64,000 nucleotides of DNA from Streptomyces durmitorensis (GTDB lineage Bacteria > Actinomycetota > Actinomycetes > Streptomycetales > Streptomycetaceae), in assembly GCF_023498005.1 (NCBI RefSeq), contig NZ_CP097289.1, positions 9,651,410-9,715,409 on the forward strand, written 5' to 3'. Under the pieces are notes generated by a model that ran no database searches, was not told the origin of the DNA, and saw only the letters and a list, made by a program, of their open reading frames with translations. Positions 1 to 8,768 of this stretch are shown one piece after another. Position 1 is the first letter of the stretch; each line of letters opens with the position of its first letter. The position numbers and the translations under genes are program-made.

Positions 1-1831
1 GAAGGTGGGCGGGAAGTGGACCGCGCCGGTCCTCGACGAGGACACCGAGGCCCGGTCCCCCTGGGTCGCCACCGGATATGTGCCCGGACCTGACCTGACC
101 ACCGTGGTCGCCGAGGACTTCGGGCCGCTGCCCGAGGCCTCGGTACGTGCCCTCGCGAGCGGCCTGGCACGGGCCCTGGCCGAGATCCATGCAGCGGGGC
201 TGATCCACCGCGACTTGAAGCCGTCGAACGTCCTGATCACCATCGACGGGCCGCGGGTCATCGACTTCGGCATCGCGCGGGCGCTTGAGACCCTGGCTGA
301 GGGCGCGTTGACGCGTACCGGTGCGGTGATCGGTTCGCCTGGGTTCATGTCGCCTGAGCAGGTGCGGGGGCAGAGGCTCACTCCCGCCTCCGACGTGTTC
401 TGCCTCGGCTCGGTCCTCGCGTACGCTGCCACCGGACGCTCCCCGTTCGGGACGACGGCCAGCGGGTTGCACGCGCTGATGTACCGCGTCGCGGAAGAGC
501 ACCCCGACCTCAGCGGCATACCGGAACCCCTCCTCGACCTCGTACAGCAATGCCTGCACAAGGACCCCACCCAGCGGCCCACCCCCCAGGACGTCCTGGC
601 CCGCACTGCCACGGACCCCGATGAGCCCTGGCTGCCGGGGAAGGTGCTCAGCCAACTAGGCCGCCAGTCCGCACAGTTGCTGGACTTCGCGCCCAGTCGG
701 GCCCCGGAGCCAACGGTCCTCGCAGGCCCGGCACCGGATTCGGCGATCGGCTTCGGCCCGGCTCCCGCCCCGGTCCTGCCCTATACGCCGACTGCCACGC
801 CCACACACCAGAACCCGCCTCAACCTTCCTGGCAGCCTCCCGCGCAGGCACCCCCACTGCCGCCCGCTCCCTCCCTGCACAGCGCACCCAGTAACGTGCC
901 ATCCGGCCCCGCTGCCCCAACTCGGTTCGGTAGACGCCGTGTTGTCGTGGCCGCCGTGGCCGCCACCGCCTTCGCCGTGCTCGTGGGCGGGCTCTTCGTG
1001 ATCCGCCCCTGGGACACCGGCTCCCCGAAGACCGGTGGCGAAAAGAACAAGCCCAGCATCCTGCCCGACGGGTACGCCGGTACCTGGACCGGCGCGTTCG
1101 TGAACGGCACGGGCAATCGGACCCCTGTCCGCCTCAAGATCACCGGGGGCGGGCGCGGCGACAAGGTTGCCGAGTACTCCACGTGGCTGGAGGGTCACGT
1201 GTGCGTCTACAGCGGCCGCCTCACCTCCGCGTCCACCGGGTCCGGGATCAAGATCGCCGCAGGCACCTTGGAGCGCTCCGAACCGAAAGCCGCCACCGAG
1301 GACTGCGCCAAGCTGCAGCCCGGGATGACCCTTACCCACTCGTCCGACGACACCATCGAGCGGGCTACGGGCGAGGAGGACCCTGTGGTCTTCAAGAAGC
1401 ATCCGCTGTCCGATCCGGGCAGCAGGATCATGGATCCCTTTGGAGGGCAGCGGAGCGCCAAGCCCGGCAAGCTCACTCATTACGAGGAGTTCGACATGAG
1501 GGTCTTCACCCCTGGAGAGGACGGTATAACTTTCCGCATCAAGGAGTACGGCAACACCTGCCACTACATCACTGAAGCGTTCTCCCTCGTGGACATCGAC
1601 AACACCAACGACCCCAAGACCACCCTTTACACCGCCCCGGCACAACTACGGACAGCCGGCAACGACGGCAATGCGCCCAAGTCCGACCCCGGCTGCCGCA
1701 AGGATGGTCCGCTCCTGGAGATCACCCACTTCTCCGGTGTCGACGGCAAGTGGGTCAGCATGGACGCGTTCAGTACGCCCGAAGGGGACACATCGGAGAG
1801 CGAGATCAGGTTGGACAGGTCCACCGGCTGA
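1..1831 (+). CDS. Ser/Thr protein kinase, transmembrane (5'-truncated by window edge)
   Basis: Actinobacterial Hanks-type (PknB-like) membrane kinase that would phosphorylate Ser/Thr on cytoplasmic partners. Counting from the GTG at position 5, the catalytic loop HRDLKPSN lies at residues 68-75, DFG at 87-89 and the activation-segment end SPGFMSPEQ at 111-119. A Pro-rich linker (about 230-310) leads to one membrane segment (about 313-333), followed by a roughly 270-residue extracellular domain I do not recognise. The glycine loop and catalytic lysine are missing because they lie upstream of base 1, and the frame stays open through base 2, so the GTG at 5 is not the true start. Stop TGA is at 1829-1831. 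The ligand of the outer domain is unknown. Confidence 0.9.
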   Translation, partial: KVGGKWTAPVLDEDTEARSPWVATGYVPGPDLTTVVAEDFGPLPEASVRALASGLARALAEIHAAGLIHRDLKPSNVLITIDGPRVIDFGIARALETLAEGALTRTGAVIGSPGFMSPEQVRGQRLTPASDVFCLGSVLAYAATGRSPFGTTASGLHALMYRVAEEHPDLSGIPEPLLDLVQQCLHKDPTQRPTPQDVLARTATDPDEPWLPGKVLSQLGRQSAQLLDFAPSRAPEPTVLAGPAPDSAIGFGPAPAPVLPYTPTATPTHQNPPQPSWQPPAQAPPLPPAPSLHSAPSNVPSGPAAPTRFGRRRVVVAAVAATAFAVLVGGLFVIRPWDTGSPKTGGEKNKPSILPDGYAGTWTGAFVNGTGNRTPVRLKITGGGRGDKVAEYSTWLEGHVCVYSGRLTSASTGSGIKIAAGTLERSEPKAATEDCAKLQPGMTLTHSSDDTIERATGEEDPVVFKKHPLSDPGSRIMDPFGGQRSAKPGKLTHYEEFDMRVFTPGEDGITFRIKEYGNTCHYITEAFSLVDIDNTNDPKTTLYTAPAQLRTAGNDGNAPKSDPGCRKDGPLLEITHFSGVDGKWVSMDAFSTPEGDTSESEIRLDRSTG

Positions 1832-2114
1832 TCCGGAGGGGCGCCTCTTATGTCTCTGGTCAAAGGATTCAGGATTTTGGGGTGCTCGGTCCTTAGGGGT
1901 GCTCAGGCATATCTGACCGGCCTTCGCACGCACCGAGAACAACGGTGACCAGATCGGCTGAAGTGCCCTCGGCTCGTGCAGTGGCCCGACTGGTGACGGT
2001 GTTGACCACCAACCGGACGCCCTCGGCCGGCAGTGCAGCTGACGTACTCGGTGACATGCACGCAATCCAGGAGCATGGTCGTGCGCATGCTGTGCACACA
2101 TCGAACGGTTCGGA
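1832..2114. other. Gap with transposase scraps
   Basis: No intact gene. The stretch starts a zone of broken mobile DNA that runs to about 3000. The only recognisable content is the ISKra4-like scrap near 2040-2090. Confidence 0.4.
2036..2092 (-). pseudogene. Scrap of an ISKra4-type transposase
   Basis: The minus strand encodes LLDCVHVTEYV. This matches LLDFVHVTEYV in the larger ISKra4-type transposase remnant near 30.95-31.0 kb, and the DNA also matches over about 50 bases with scattered differences. Only this block survives; the flanking reading frames do not align. It is evidence of an old, mostly deleted copy of the same family. The assignment is tentative because it is short. Confidence 0.35.
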
Positions 2115-2345
2115 GTGGCGTCGGACGGCCGATTGTTCCGGAACCAGGCGGGCAACGACGTGGAGCCAGCGGGGTACGGCACGACGTGGGCGCGGGCACG
2201 CAAGTACGTCCTGACCGAACGGAACTCGCCTCCGGGTTGGCCAAGAGGCCCTACGATCTCCGGCACGCCGGGATCTCGTTGTGGCTGTACTCCCGTGTGG
2301 ACCCGGCCGAGTGCGCTCGCCGTGCGGGCCACGTCGTTCTTCGTC
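2115..2345 (+). pseudogene. Tyrosine recombinase (phage-type integrase) C-terminal remnant
   Basis: Two frames together give the C-terminal catalytic part of a Streptomyces phage-type integrase. The 2115 frame has DGRLFRNQAGN and TTWARARKYVLT; the frame of 2033-2377 then supplies RPYDLRHAGISLWLY and VDPAECARRAGH. The box II RHAG is seen, but the terminal tyrosine segment (usually VLFRxYAK) is not. At least one frameshift and loss of both ends make it non-functional. It is followed directly by an IS5-type transposase fragment. Confidence 0.6.
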
Positions 2346-2396
2346 TGCTGGTGGTGCACCGCACGTGTGCTGGCTGACCTGCGAAAATGGTGGATC

Positions 2397-3000
2397 GTGT
2401 CGGATGAACTGTGGTCGCTCATCGAGCCGTTGCTGCCCGAACCGGGACCCAAGCTGGTGGAGGGCAGGCCTAGGGTGCAGGACCCGCAGGTGCTGTGCGG
2501 GATCTTGTTCGTGCTGCACACCGGTATCCAATGGGAGTACCTGCCCCAGCAGTTGGGCTTCGGCTCGGGAATGACCTGCTGGCGACGCCTGGCAGCCTGG
2601 AACGAGGCGGGCGTCTGGGACGAGTCGCACGCGGTGTTGCTGGAGAAGCTGCGGTCGAAGAACCAGCGGGACTGGTCCGGGCGGTGATCGACTCCTCGCA
2701 TGTGCGGGCGGCCCGACGGGGCCCAGAAGCGGGCCCAGCCCGGTCGACCGAGCACGGCCGGGCAGCATGCATCACCTCATCGTCGACGGCCAGGGCATCC
2801 CACTCGCGGTGTCACTGACCGGCGGAAACCGCAACGACGTCACCAACTGCTGCCGCTGCTCGACAAGCGGCTCGAAGCTGCCAGCGGCCGACCGCGAGAG
2901 CCGCTGGAAGGCCGACGAGGGCGACAGTGGCTGCGGGCCCCGCCCCGATTCCCTGGAGATCCATGAGCTGATGATCGCGCCTCATTGGATCGCGGTCCTG
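2397..3000 (+). pseudogene. IS5-family transposase, frameshifted and 3'-truncated
   Basis: DDE transposase of the IS5 family. The N-terminal helix-turn-helix region (SDELWSLIEPLLPEPGPK, then GILFVLHTGIQWEYLP and GMTCWRRLAAWNEAGVW) is in one frame to 2687. The catalytic block continues in other frames: VIDSSHVRAARRGP at about 2681-2726 and HHLIVDGQGIPLAVSLTGG at about 2770-2826. The frame then drifts again (TNCCRCS in place of TQLLPLL), and similarity ends near 2990, before the last catalytic residues. Two or more frameshifts plus the missing C-terminus make it inactive. The minus-strand Lrp gene starts its 3' end only 10 bases further on. Confidence 0.75.
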
Positions 3001-3009
3001 CCCCGCCCC

Positions 3010-4119
3010 TCAAACGTCCCCGCTGCGCTCCGGTGGCCGGGCGGCGCTCCGGGGCGCCCCGGACCGGGGGATCGCTCCGGCCGTGCGCACGTCCAGAGGG
3101 ACTCCGCCGATGCGGTATCCCTCTTCGTCGAGCAGATGGCCGCTGAGCTTCAGCGGCCACAGCGCCACGGCCCGGTCGGTGATCTCCAGGCCGGGTACGC
3201 GCTGGGCGAGTCGTACCTCGAAGCGCTGCACGTCGGCGAGGGACTTCACCCAGGCGACGACGAGGACATTGTTCCGGCCGGTGACGCCGGCGCACAGCCG
3301 CACCTCACGCGCGCCGGTGACACCACGGGAGACGCGTTCCAGCTCTCCCGCGGCCGCCCGCCCCCATTGGATCACCGTGATCGGCCACTCGGACAAGGGG
3401 CGTGCGACCTCGCAGCGGGTCTGGAGCATGCCGGCGGCGAACAGCCGGCCGAGCCGTCGGCGGACCGTGTCCGGGCTCGCCCCGCAGGCGTCGGCGAGCG
3501 CGCGGTAGGTGGCGCGGCCGTTCATGGACAAGGCGGCGACGAGGGCGTGGTCCAGATCGGTGAGCGGGAAGACGGGGGCCTCGGCGCGGGTGGCGCCGGT
3601 GTCGGCGAGGCGGGCGATCTGGGTACGGTCCAGGACGCGCAGCCGCCAGCGGCTGCCCTCCGCGTAGACGGTGTTCGCGAGGTGGGTACGGGTGGCGACG
3701 ATGCCCGGCATGGCGCCGATGCCGCGGGTCACCCAGTGGGTGAGCGCCGCGAGGTCCGGGGCCATCACGGTGAGCAGCAGGTCGCGGTCTCCGCTGACGT
3801 GTTCGACGGTCGAGACGTGGGGAAGCTGGGCGAGGGACTGGGCCACGGTCAGCAGGCTGCCGCTGGCGCAGTCCACCTCGACGAAGGCGAGCAGTCCCTG
3901 TCCCGCCGAGGCGAGGGCGGGTGACGGGGAGCAGCTGATCCAGGCGGCACCGGCTTCGGTGAGCCGGTGCCAGCGGCGGGCCACGGTGACAGCGTCGAGG
4001 CCGAGTACGGCGCCGATCTCGTTCCACCCGGCCCGTGGGGCGATCTGCAGTGCGTGCACCAGGGCCTGGTCGACGTCGTCGAGCGTCCGTACCGGACTGT
4101 GCCCGGAATGCTGCGTCAT
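3010..4119 (-). CDS. Lrp/AsnC-family transcriptional regulator, two-repeat type
   Basis: A 369-residue DNA-binding regulator, about twice the length of a classical Lrp. It carries two tandem Lrp units: a helix-turn-helix at about residues 13-57 followed by an effector-binding alpha/beta domain, then a second helix-turn-helix at about 187-234 and a second effector domain. Lrp proteins usually sense amino acids or related small molecules. It diverges from an M20 amidohydrolase/MFS pair across a 104-bp intergenic region, so the likely role is control of that pair. ATG start at 4117-4119. The C-terminus is Pro/Arg-rich and adjoins the transposase remnant, so the last 20 or so residues may be a junction product. 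Confidence 0.88.
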   Translation of the reverse strand: MTQHSGHSPVRTLDDVDQALVHALQIAPRAGWNEIGAVLGLDAVTVARRWHRLTEAGAAWISCSPSPALASAGQGLLAFVEVDCASGSLLTVAQSLAQLPHVSTVEHVSGDRDLLLTVMAPDLAALTHWVTRGIGAMPGIVATRTHLANTVYAEGSRWRLRVLDRTQIARLADTGATRAEAPVFPLTDLDHALVAALSMNGRATYRALADACGASPDTVRRRLGRLFAAGMLQTRCEVARPLSEWPITVIQWGRAAAGELERVSRGVTGAREVRLCAGVTGRNNVLVVAWVKSLADVQRFEVRLAQRVPGLEITDRAVALWPLKLSGHLLDEEGYRIGGVPLDVRTAGAIPRSGAPRSAARPPERSGDV

Positions 4120-4223
4120 TCGAAGTCCCTTGCGCGTTTCCTGCGATTCGGTGCCGACGGAAGGGTCAGGACTTCAGTCTTGCCCCACCGAAAGCCGGAA
4201 CCGTATCAGGAGGTCGACGCAGC

Positions 4224-5426
4224 ATGTCCGTACTGGAACGCGCCAGGGAACTCCAGCCCGATCTCGTGCGGCTGCGCCGCTCCCTGCATCGCGAGCCGGA
4301 GCTCGGCCTGCGGCTGCCGCGTACGCAGGAGAAGGTCCTCGCCGCGCTCGACGGTCTCCCGCTCGACATCGCGCTCGGCCGGGAGCTGTCCTCCGTCACG
4401 GCTGTCCTGCGCGGTGGCCGCCCCGGTGGGGCGGTCCTGCTGCGGGGCGACATGGACGCACTGCCGGTGGACGAACTCACCGGGGTGGAGTACGCCTCCG
4501 AGATGCCGGGTCGGATGCACGGCTGTGGGCATGATCTGCACACCGCCGGACTCGTCGGCGCGGCGACGCTGCTCGCGGAGCGCCGGGAGAGCCTCCAGGG
4601 CGACGTGGTGTTCATGTTCCAGCCGGGTGAGGAGGGGCACAACGGCGCGGGCGCGATGATCGCCGAGGGTGTCCTGGACGCGGCGGGCAAGCCGCTCGAC
4701 GCGGCCTTCGCTCTCCATGTGTCGGCCAACCGGCTGCCGGGCGGCTGGGTCGCGTCCCGTCCCGGCACCGTCATGACGGCGTCCGACGTCCTGCGGGTGA
4801 CGGTGCGGGGCGAGGGCGGGCATGGTTCGGCTCCGCACCACGCCAAGGACCCGGTGCCCGCGGTCTGCGAGATGGTGACCGCGCTGCAGAACTGGGTGAC
4901 GCGCACCTTCGACGTCTTCGACCCGGTGGTGGTGACCGTCGGACAGCTGCACGCCGGTACGCAGCAGAACGTCATCCCCGACACGGCCGAGTTCCAGGCG
5001 ACCGTACGCAGCTACTCGGAAGCGAACCACGAACGGCTGGCCCAGGGGCTGCCACGCCTTGTGCGCGGGATCGCGGCCGCGCACGGCCTGGAGGCAGAGG
5101 TGGAGTACGAGATGCTCTACCCGGTCACGGTCAACGAGCCGGTCGCCACGGAGTTCGCCCTGGAGACGGCGCGCGAGCTGTTCGGCGCGGGCGAGGTGTG
5201 GCATGCCCCGCAGCCCGCGAGCGGTTCGGAGGACTTCTCCCTGGTCCTGAACGAGGTGCCCGGCGCGATGCTGCTGGTCGGCGCGGCGCCCGAGGGCGTG
5301 GACGTGGAGAAGGCGCCGCAGAACCACTCCCCGCGGGCCGAGTTCGACGACCGGGTGCTCCACCGCCAGGCGGCGCTGCTCGCCGAACTCGCGGAGCGTC
5401 GGCTCGCCGCCGGGGCGTCCGCATGA
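4224..5426 (+). CDS. M20-family metal-dependent amidohydrolase
   Basis: A 400-residue amidohydrolase of the M20D type (IAA-amino-acid hydrolase/hippuricase/N-acyl-amino-acid deacetylase group). It would hydrolyse an amide in the cytoplasm using two metal ions. Visible metal-binding motifs are HGCGHDLHTAGL (about 97-108), PGEEGHNGAGAM and a C-terminal NHSPRAEFDD. The ATG at 4224 was chosen because AGGAGG lies at 4208-4213; an upstream in-frame extension to 4035 overlaps the divergent regulator and looks non-coding. The stop overlaps the next start (ATGA), so the MFS gene is translationally coupled. The natural substrate cannot be read from the sequence. Confidence 0.88.
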   Translation: MSVLERARELQPDLVRLRRSLHREPELGLRLPRTQEKVLAALDGLPLDIALGRELSSVTAVLRGGRPGGAVLLRGDMDALPVDELTGVEYASEMPGRMHGCGHDLHTAGLVGAATLLAERRESLQGDVVFMFQPGEEGHNGAGAMIAEGVLDAAGKPLDAAFALHVSANRLPGGWVASRPGTVMTASDVLRVTVRGEGGHGSAPHHAKDPVPAVCEMVTALQNWVTRTFDVFDPVVVTVGQLHAGTQQNVIPDTAEFQATVRSYSEANHERLAQGLPRLVRGIAAAHGLEAEVEYEMLYPVTVNEPVATEFALETARELFGAGEVWHAPQPASGSEDFSLVLNEVPGAMLLVGAAPEGVDVEKAPQNHSPRAEFDDRVLHRQAALLAELAERRLAAGASA

Positions 5427-6913
5427 GAGCGCCTGGCGGGACACAGGAGGTGGCGGCGCCCCGGGTCACCGCCGTCGTCGGTCTGCTGGTCGTCTTCGAG
5501 CTGGTCAGCGGCTTCCTTCAGGGGTCGGGCCCGGCGCTGGTGCCGGCCGTACAGGACTGGCAGTCCATCAGCGCGTCGCAGGCGCAGTGGTACATGGCGG
5601 TCCAGTTCCTGGCCGCCGCGGTGGGAGTACCGGTGTTCGGGCGGCTCGGCGATCTGTACGGGCACCGTCGGCTGATCCGGGTCGCCCTGGCCTGCGTCGC
5701 GGTGGGCACTGTTCTGGTGGCCCTCGCACCGAATCTGACGGTGCTCCTTGTGGGTCGTGCCCTGATGGGTCCGCTGGCGGCACTGCTGCCACTGGAAATC
5801 GGCCTCGTACGGGACCGGCTCGACCTCGAGGGCGCGCGGCGTGCCGTAGGGCTTCTCGTCGGCGCACTCACCCTCGGCTCGCTCCTCGGCCACAGCCTGG
5901 CGGGCCCGCTGCTCGAACTCACCGGTGGCGTCCAGGCGACGCTCTGCGTCCTCGCCGCGATCGCGTGTGCCTGTCTGGCCCTCTCGTACTGCGCGATCCC
6001 CGAGTCCCGCACACGCGCGCCCGGCCGGATGGACTGGACCGGCGCGCTGCTGCTCGGCCTGGCGCTGCTGCTGTTCCTCGGCACGACGGCACGCGGCCAG
6101 GCGTGGGGCTGGACTTCGCCGCTCACCCTGGGCGGCCTCGCCATCTCCCTGTCCCTGCTCGCCTGGTGGGTCCGGCTCGAACGGGGCCGGCCACACGCCC
6201 TGGTCGACGTCCGCACGGTGGCCCACCCCCGGTCCGCGCCGTACTACATCTCCGGTTTCGTCTTCGGCGCCGTGATGCTGGGCGGACAGGCAGTCGCCAT
6301 CTCGTACCTTGCCGCCTCACCGGCCGACGAGGGGTACGGATTCGGGCTCACGACCTGGGAGATCAGCGCATGGGGCGCGGTGCCCCACGTCCTGGCCTTC
6401 GCCGGGGCGAGCCTCGTGGCCAAAGTGGCGGCCCACACCGGCTACCGGCGCGTCCTGCTGCTCGCCTTCACGCTGATGGCGGCCGGCAGCGGGGGGCTTA
6501 TCGCCGCCCACACCACACTGCCGCTGTTCGCCCTGGCCTCCGCCGTCGCCGGCTTCGGCATGGGCCTGGCCATGGGCGGCCTGCCCACACTGATCGCGGA
6601 GCGCAGCACCACGGACCGCACGGCGAGCGCGACCGCCGTCTACAACAACCTCAAGACCCTGGGCGGCAGCGTCGCGGGCGCGGGCTCGGCGGTCATCCTC
6701 GGCTCCCTGGTCGTCGGGGATACGGACGTCCCGGCGCTCTCCGCCTATCTGACGATCTGGGGACTGAGCGCGCTGTTGTGCGTGGGCGCGCTCATACTCC
6801 AGGCTCTGACCAATCGTCAGGCGGATGACTCAGGTACGGCGCGGAACCCTGGTCCGCTTGACCGGAACACCTCACCAAGATGGAATGCGGGATCTCAGGG
6901 TGGCACGACATAG
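5423..6913 (+). CDS. MFS transporter, drug:H+ antiporter (DHA2) type
   Basis: A 496-residue polytopic membrane protein of the major facilitator superfamily. The first helix follows a short N-terminus (VTAVVGLLVVFELVSGF), and the motif-A-like GRLGDLYGHRRLIR sits in the loop after the second helix. About 14 hydrophobic segments fit the DHA2 group, which exports small molecules with proton exchange. The ATG at 5423 overlaps the amidohydrolase stop by 4 bp (ATGA). The coupling suggests it moves the substrate or product of the amidohydrolase. Both are likely controlled by the divergent Lrp protein. Confidence 0.88.
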   Translation: MRAPGGTQEVAAPRVTAVVGLLVVFELVSGFLQGSGPALVPAVQDWQSISASQAQWYMAVQFLAAAVGVPVFGRLGDLYGHRRLIRVALACVAVGTVLVALAPNLTVLLVGRALMGPLAALLPLEIGLVRDRLDLEGARRAVGLLVGALTLGSLLGHSLAGPLLELTGGVQATLCVLAAIACACLALSYCAIPESRTRAPGRMDWTGALLLGLALLLFLGTTARGQAWGWTSPLTLGGLAISLSLLAWWVRLERGRPHALVDVRTVAHPRSAPYYISGFVFGAVMLGGQAVAISYLAASPADEGYGFGLTTWEISAWGAVPHVLAFAGASLVAKVAAHTGYRRVLLLAFTLMAAGSGGLIAAHTTLPLFALASAVAGFGMGLAMGGLPTLIAERSTTDRTASATAVYNNLKTLGGSVAGAGSAVILGSLVVGDTDVPALSAYLTIWGLSALLCVGALILQALTNRQADDSGTARNPGPLDRNTSPRWNAGSQGGTT

Positions 6914-7036
6914 CCGAGCAATGCCCGACGCCCGCGTCGATTGGGACTCGCCGCTTGGTGAGCGCCAATGGCTGGTTCAGTGTTCGTGGTTGAGGGCGTC
7001 CTGAACCGTGGCGAGGGTCCGGCACATGGACAGCAA

Positions 7037-7074
7037 TGTGGGCCCGACCGGCACGCGCGCTGGTCGGGCCCACA
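7037..7074. terminator. Bidirectional terminator hairpin
   Basis: A perfect 13-bp inverted repeat (TGTGGGCCCGACC at 7037-7049 and its complement at 7062-7074) around a 12-base loop. It lies between the convergent MFS gene and the gene ending at 7109 and should stop transcription from both sides. Confidence 0.8.
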
Positions 7075-7108
7075 GTGAGTGCGGCGGGTTCTTGTTGAGT
7101 GGCTGTGC

Positions 7109-7468
7109 TCAGTGGTCGGAATAGCTGAAGTCGCCCACGGTCCAGGTGCTGATGTCTTCGATCGCCACGCGGTACATCCCGCCTGTCTCGGGGATTCCCA
7201 CGGTCCCCTGCAGGATCCGGGCGACATGGAAGTGCAGATACGTAGGCGGCCCGTCCTTCTTCGCCGGGGTATCGAAGACGGCGGAGAACTCTGCCAAGCG
7301 GTCCGAATCCGTCAGCACCTCCGCCACCCTCTGCCGCCACACTGCTTCGGGAGCTAGACGGCCGGTGATGACAGCACCACCGGTTACCACGGTCAGGGAC
7401 ATCTGGTTGCTCTGCCCGGATTCCACCAGGGCGGCGACCTCAACGAGCAGCTCGTCAGGCTTCGACAT
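7109..7468 (-). CDS. Conserved hypothetical protein
   Basis: A 119-residue acidic soluble protein starting MSKPDELLVEVAALVESG; ATG at 7466-7468, with a TTG two codons upstream as an alternative. It has no signal peptide or membrane segment. The pattern of a beta-rich core (SLTVVTGGAVITGRL) followed by a WRQRVAEVL helix and a late PPTYLHFHVARIL strand loosely recalls GvpU-type accessory proteins, but I would not assign that. Good codon use and the downstream terminator support a real gene. Function unknown. Confidence 0.7.
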   Translation of the reverse strand: MSKPDELLVEVAALVESGQSNQMSLTVVTGGAVITGRLAPEAVWRQRVAEVLTDSDRLAEFSAVFDTPAKKDGPPTYLHFHVARILQGTVGIPETGGMYRVAIEDISTWTVGDFSYSDH

Positions 7469-7654
7469 GCGCAAGATTATATTCGCCGGCCGGCCAACTG
7501 CTTGAACCGCGGTGCTGGGGTGCTACCGAGGAAGGCGAGCGCTCACAGTCTTGCTGCCGGCGGCCCGGCTGGTGGCCGCGGTGGAGCGGGCGAGGCGGTT
7601 GACCATGGGCCGGCCGAAGCCTCCGGTGCCGCCGTTCAGGTCAGGGGTGCGCAG

Positions 7655-7800
7655 TCAGCTTCCCCCTGTGCAGCGGCACCCGTCGTGGCGCAGGGCGTTG
7701 GTGACGAGTTCGGACACGACCAGGACCACGGTGTCCGCCGCGTCAGGGGCCGGGATCGGCTGTGGCAGGCATGCCCCGGCCTGACTGCGGCCTCCGGGCT
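7655..7800 (-). pseudogene. RsbW-like anti-sigma/ATPase remnant
   Basis: The minus strand reads DAADTVVLVVSELVTNALRH followed by DGCRCTGGS and a stop at 7655-7657. VSELVTNAxRH is the N-box of the small Streptomyces HATPase_c (RsbW-like) proteins. The N-terminus and the ATP-lid half are absent, so only about 45 codons remain. No start codon or ribosome-binding site can be found. Confidence 0.6.
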
Positions 7801-7862
7801 CTATCTGCCGGGGCAACGGCAACCGACGGCCGGGAGGGGGTAGGGCTCGTCCGGCGGGTCAT

Positions 7863-7906
7863 GGGCCGATCCAGGGCCGATCCGGGGCCGATCCGGGGCC
7901 GGACCG
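7863..7906. repeat. 11-bp tandem repeat, four units
   Basis: Units GGGCCGATCCA, GGGCCGATCCG, GGGCCGATCCG and GGGCCGGACCG follow head to tail, 67 bp upstream of the methyltransferase start. No function is evident; it could bind a regulator or be slippage-prone filler. Confidence 0.7.
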
Positions 7907-7972
7907 AGGTGAAGACCGGCCGGTGCCCTAATCGTGTTGACCGCTCCTGGCAGGCAGTGCTGGAGTCGGTGC

Positions 7973-8713
7973 GTGGACAGCATCCCCGCCAACCGGCGGC
8001 TCTGGAATCAGATCAGCAGCGCTTACCAGCACGAGCACGATCCGCAGATCGGTGCCACACCCCGGCTGTGGGGCATGTACTCCATCCCCGACGCGCACCT
8101 GCACGCGCTGGGTGACGTCACGGGCAAGCGCGTCCTTGAGCTCGGCTGCGGCGCCGGCCAGTGGTCCAGGGCGCTGGCCGCCGAGGGCGCAGACGTGGTC
8201 GGGCTCGACCTGTCCGAGGCCCAACTCGCGGCAGCGGGCCGCGCGATGGGAGCGTCCCGCTACGCGCTGGTGCAAGGCGCCGCCGAACAACTCCCTTTCG
8301 CCGCCGAGAGCTTCGACCTGGTGTTCTGCGATTTCGGTGGGCTCAGCTGGGCGCCCCCGCATCTGGCCGTCCCGCAGGCCGCACGCGTCCTGGTCCGAGG
8401 CGGGCGGCTGGTGTTCAACGTCGCCAGCCCATGGTTCGAAGCTTGCTACGACGAAGCTGCCAGCCGCGTGACCACGACGCTGCGGCAGGACTACTTCGGG
8501 CTGAACACCATCGCCGAAGACGACGGCGCGAGCAGCTATCAGCTCACCTACGGCGACTGGGTCAAGGTCCTGCGCGGCGCGGGTCTCGTCATCGACGACC
8601 TCATCGAGCCGCGGCCCGACCTCGGAACACCCAACGGCTACAACGAAACCGACCCACCCGACTGGGCACACCGCTGGCCGGCGGAACTGCTCTGGGTAAC
8701 CCACAAACCGTAA
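7973..8713 (+). CDS. SAM-dependent class I methyltransferase
   Basis: A 246-residue Rossmann-fold methyltransferase (Methyltransf_11/25 type), cytoplasmic. Motif I VLELGCGAGQWSRAL is near residues 46-60, the acidic residue of motif II is in VVGLDLSEAQ, and motif IV is FDLVFCDFGG. The start is taken as the GTG at 7973, with a weak GGAG about 10 bases upstream; an in-frame upstream codon exists at 7934 but adds unconserved sequence. The acceptor substrate is unknown. It is transcribed alone and ends at a strong hairpin. Confidence 0.88.
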   Translation: MDSIPANRRLWNQISSAYQHEHDPQIGATPRLWGMYSIPDAHLHALGDVTGKRVLELGCGAGQWSRALAAEGADVVGLDLSEAQLAAAGRAMGASRYALVQGAAEQLPFAAESFDLVFCDFGGLSWAPPHLAVPQAARVLVRGGRLVFNVASPWFEACYDEAASRVTTTLRQDYFGLNTIAEDDGASSYQLTYGDWVKVLRGAGLVIDDLIEPRPDLGTPNGYNETDPPDWAHRWPAELLWVTHKP

Positions 8714-8734
8714 GTTCCCCCGCGCCGAGACGTG

Positions 8735-8768
8735 AGCCGTCCGCCGCGGGGGAGCCTGGCGGACGGCT
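8735..8768 (+). terminator. Terminator hairpin after the methyltransferase
   Basis: An 11-bp perfect inverted repeat (AGCCGTCCGCC at 8735-8745, complement at 8758-8768) with a 12-base loop, 21 bp after the methyltransferase stop. Confidence 0.75.
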
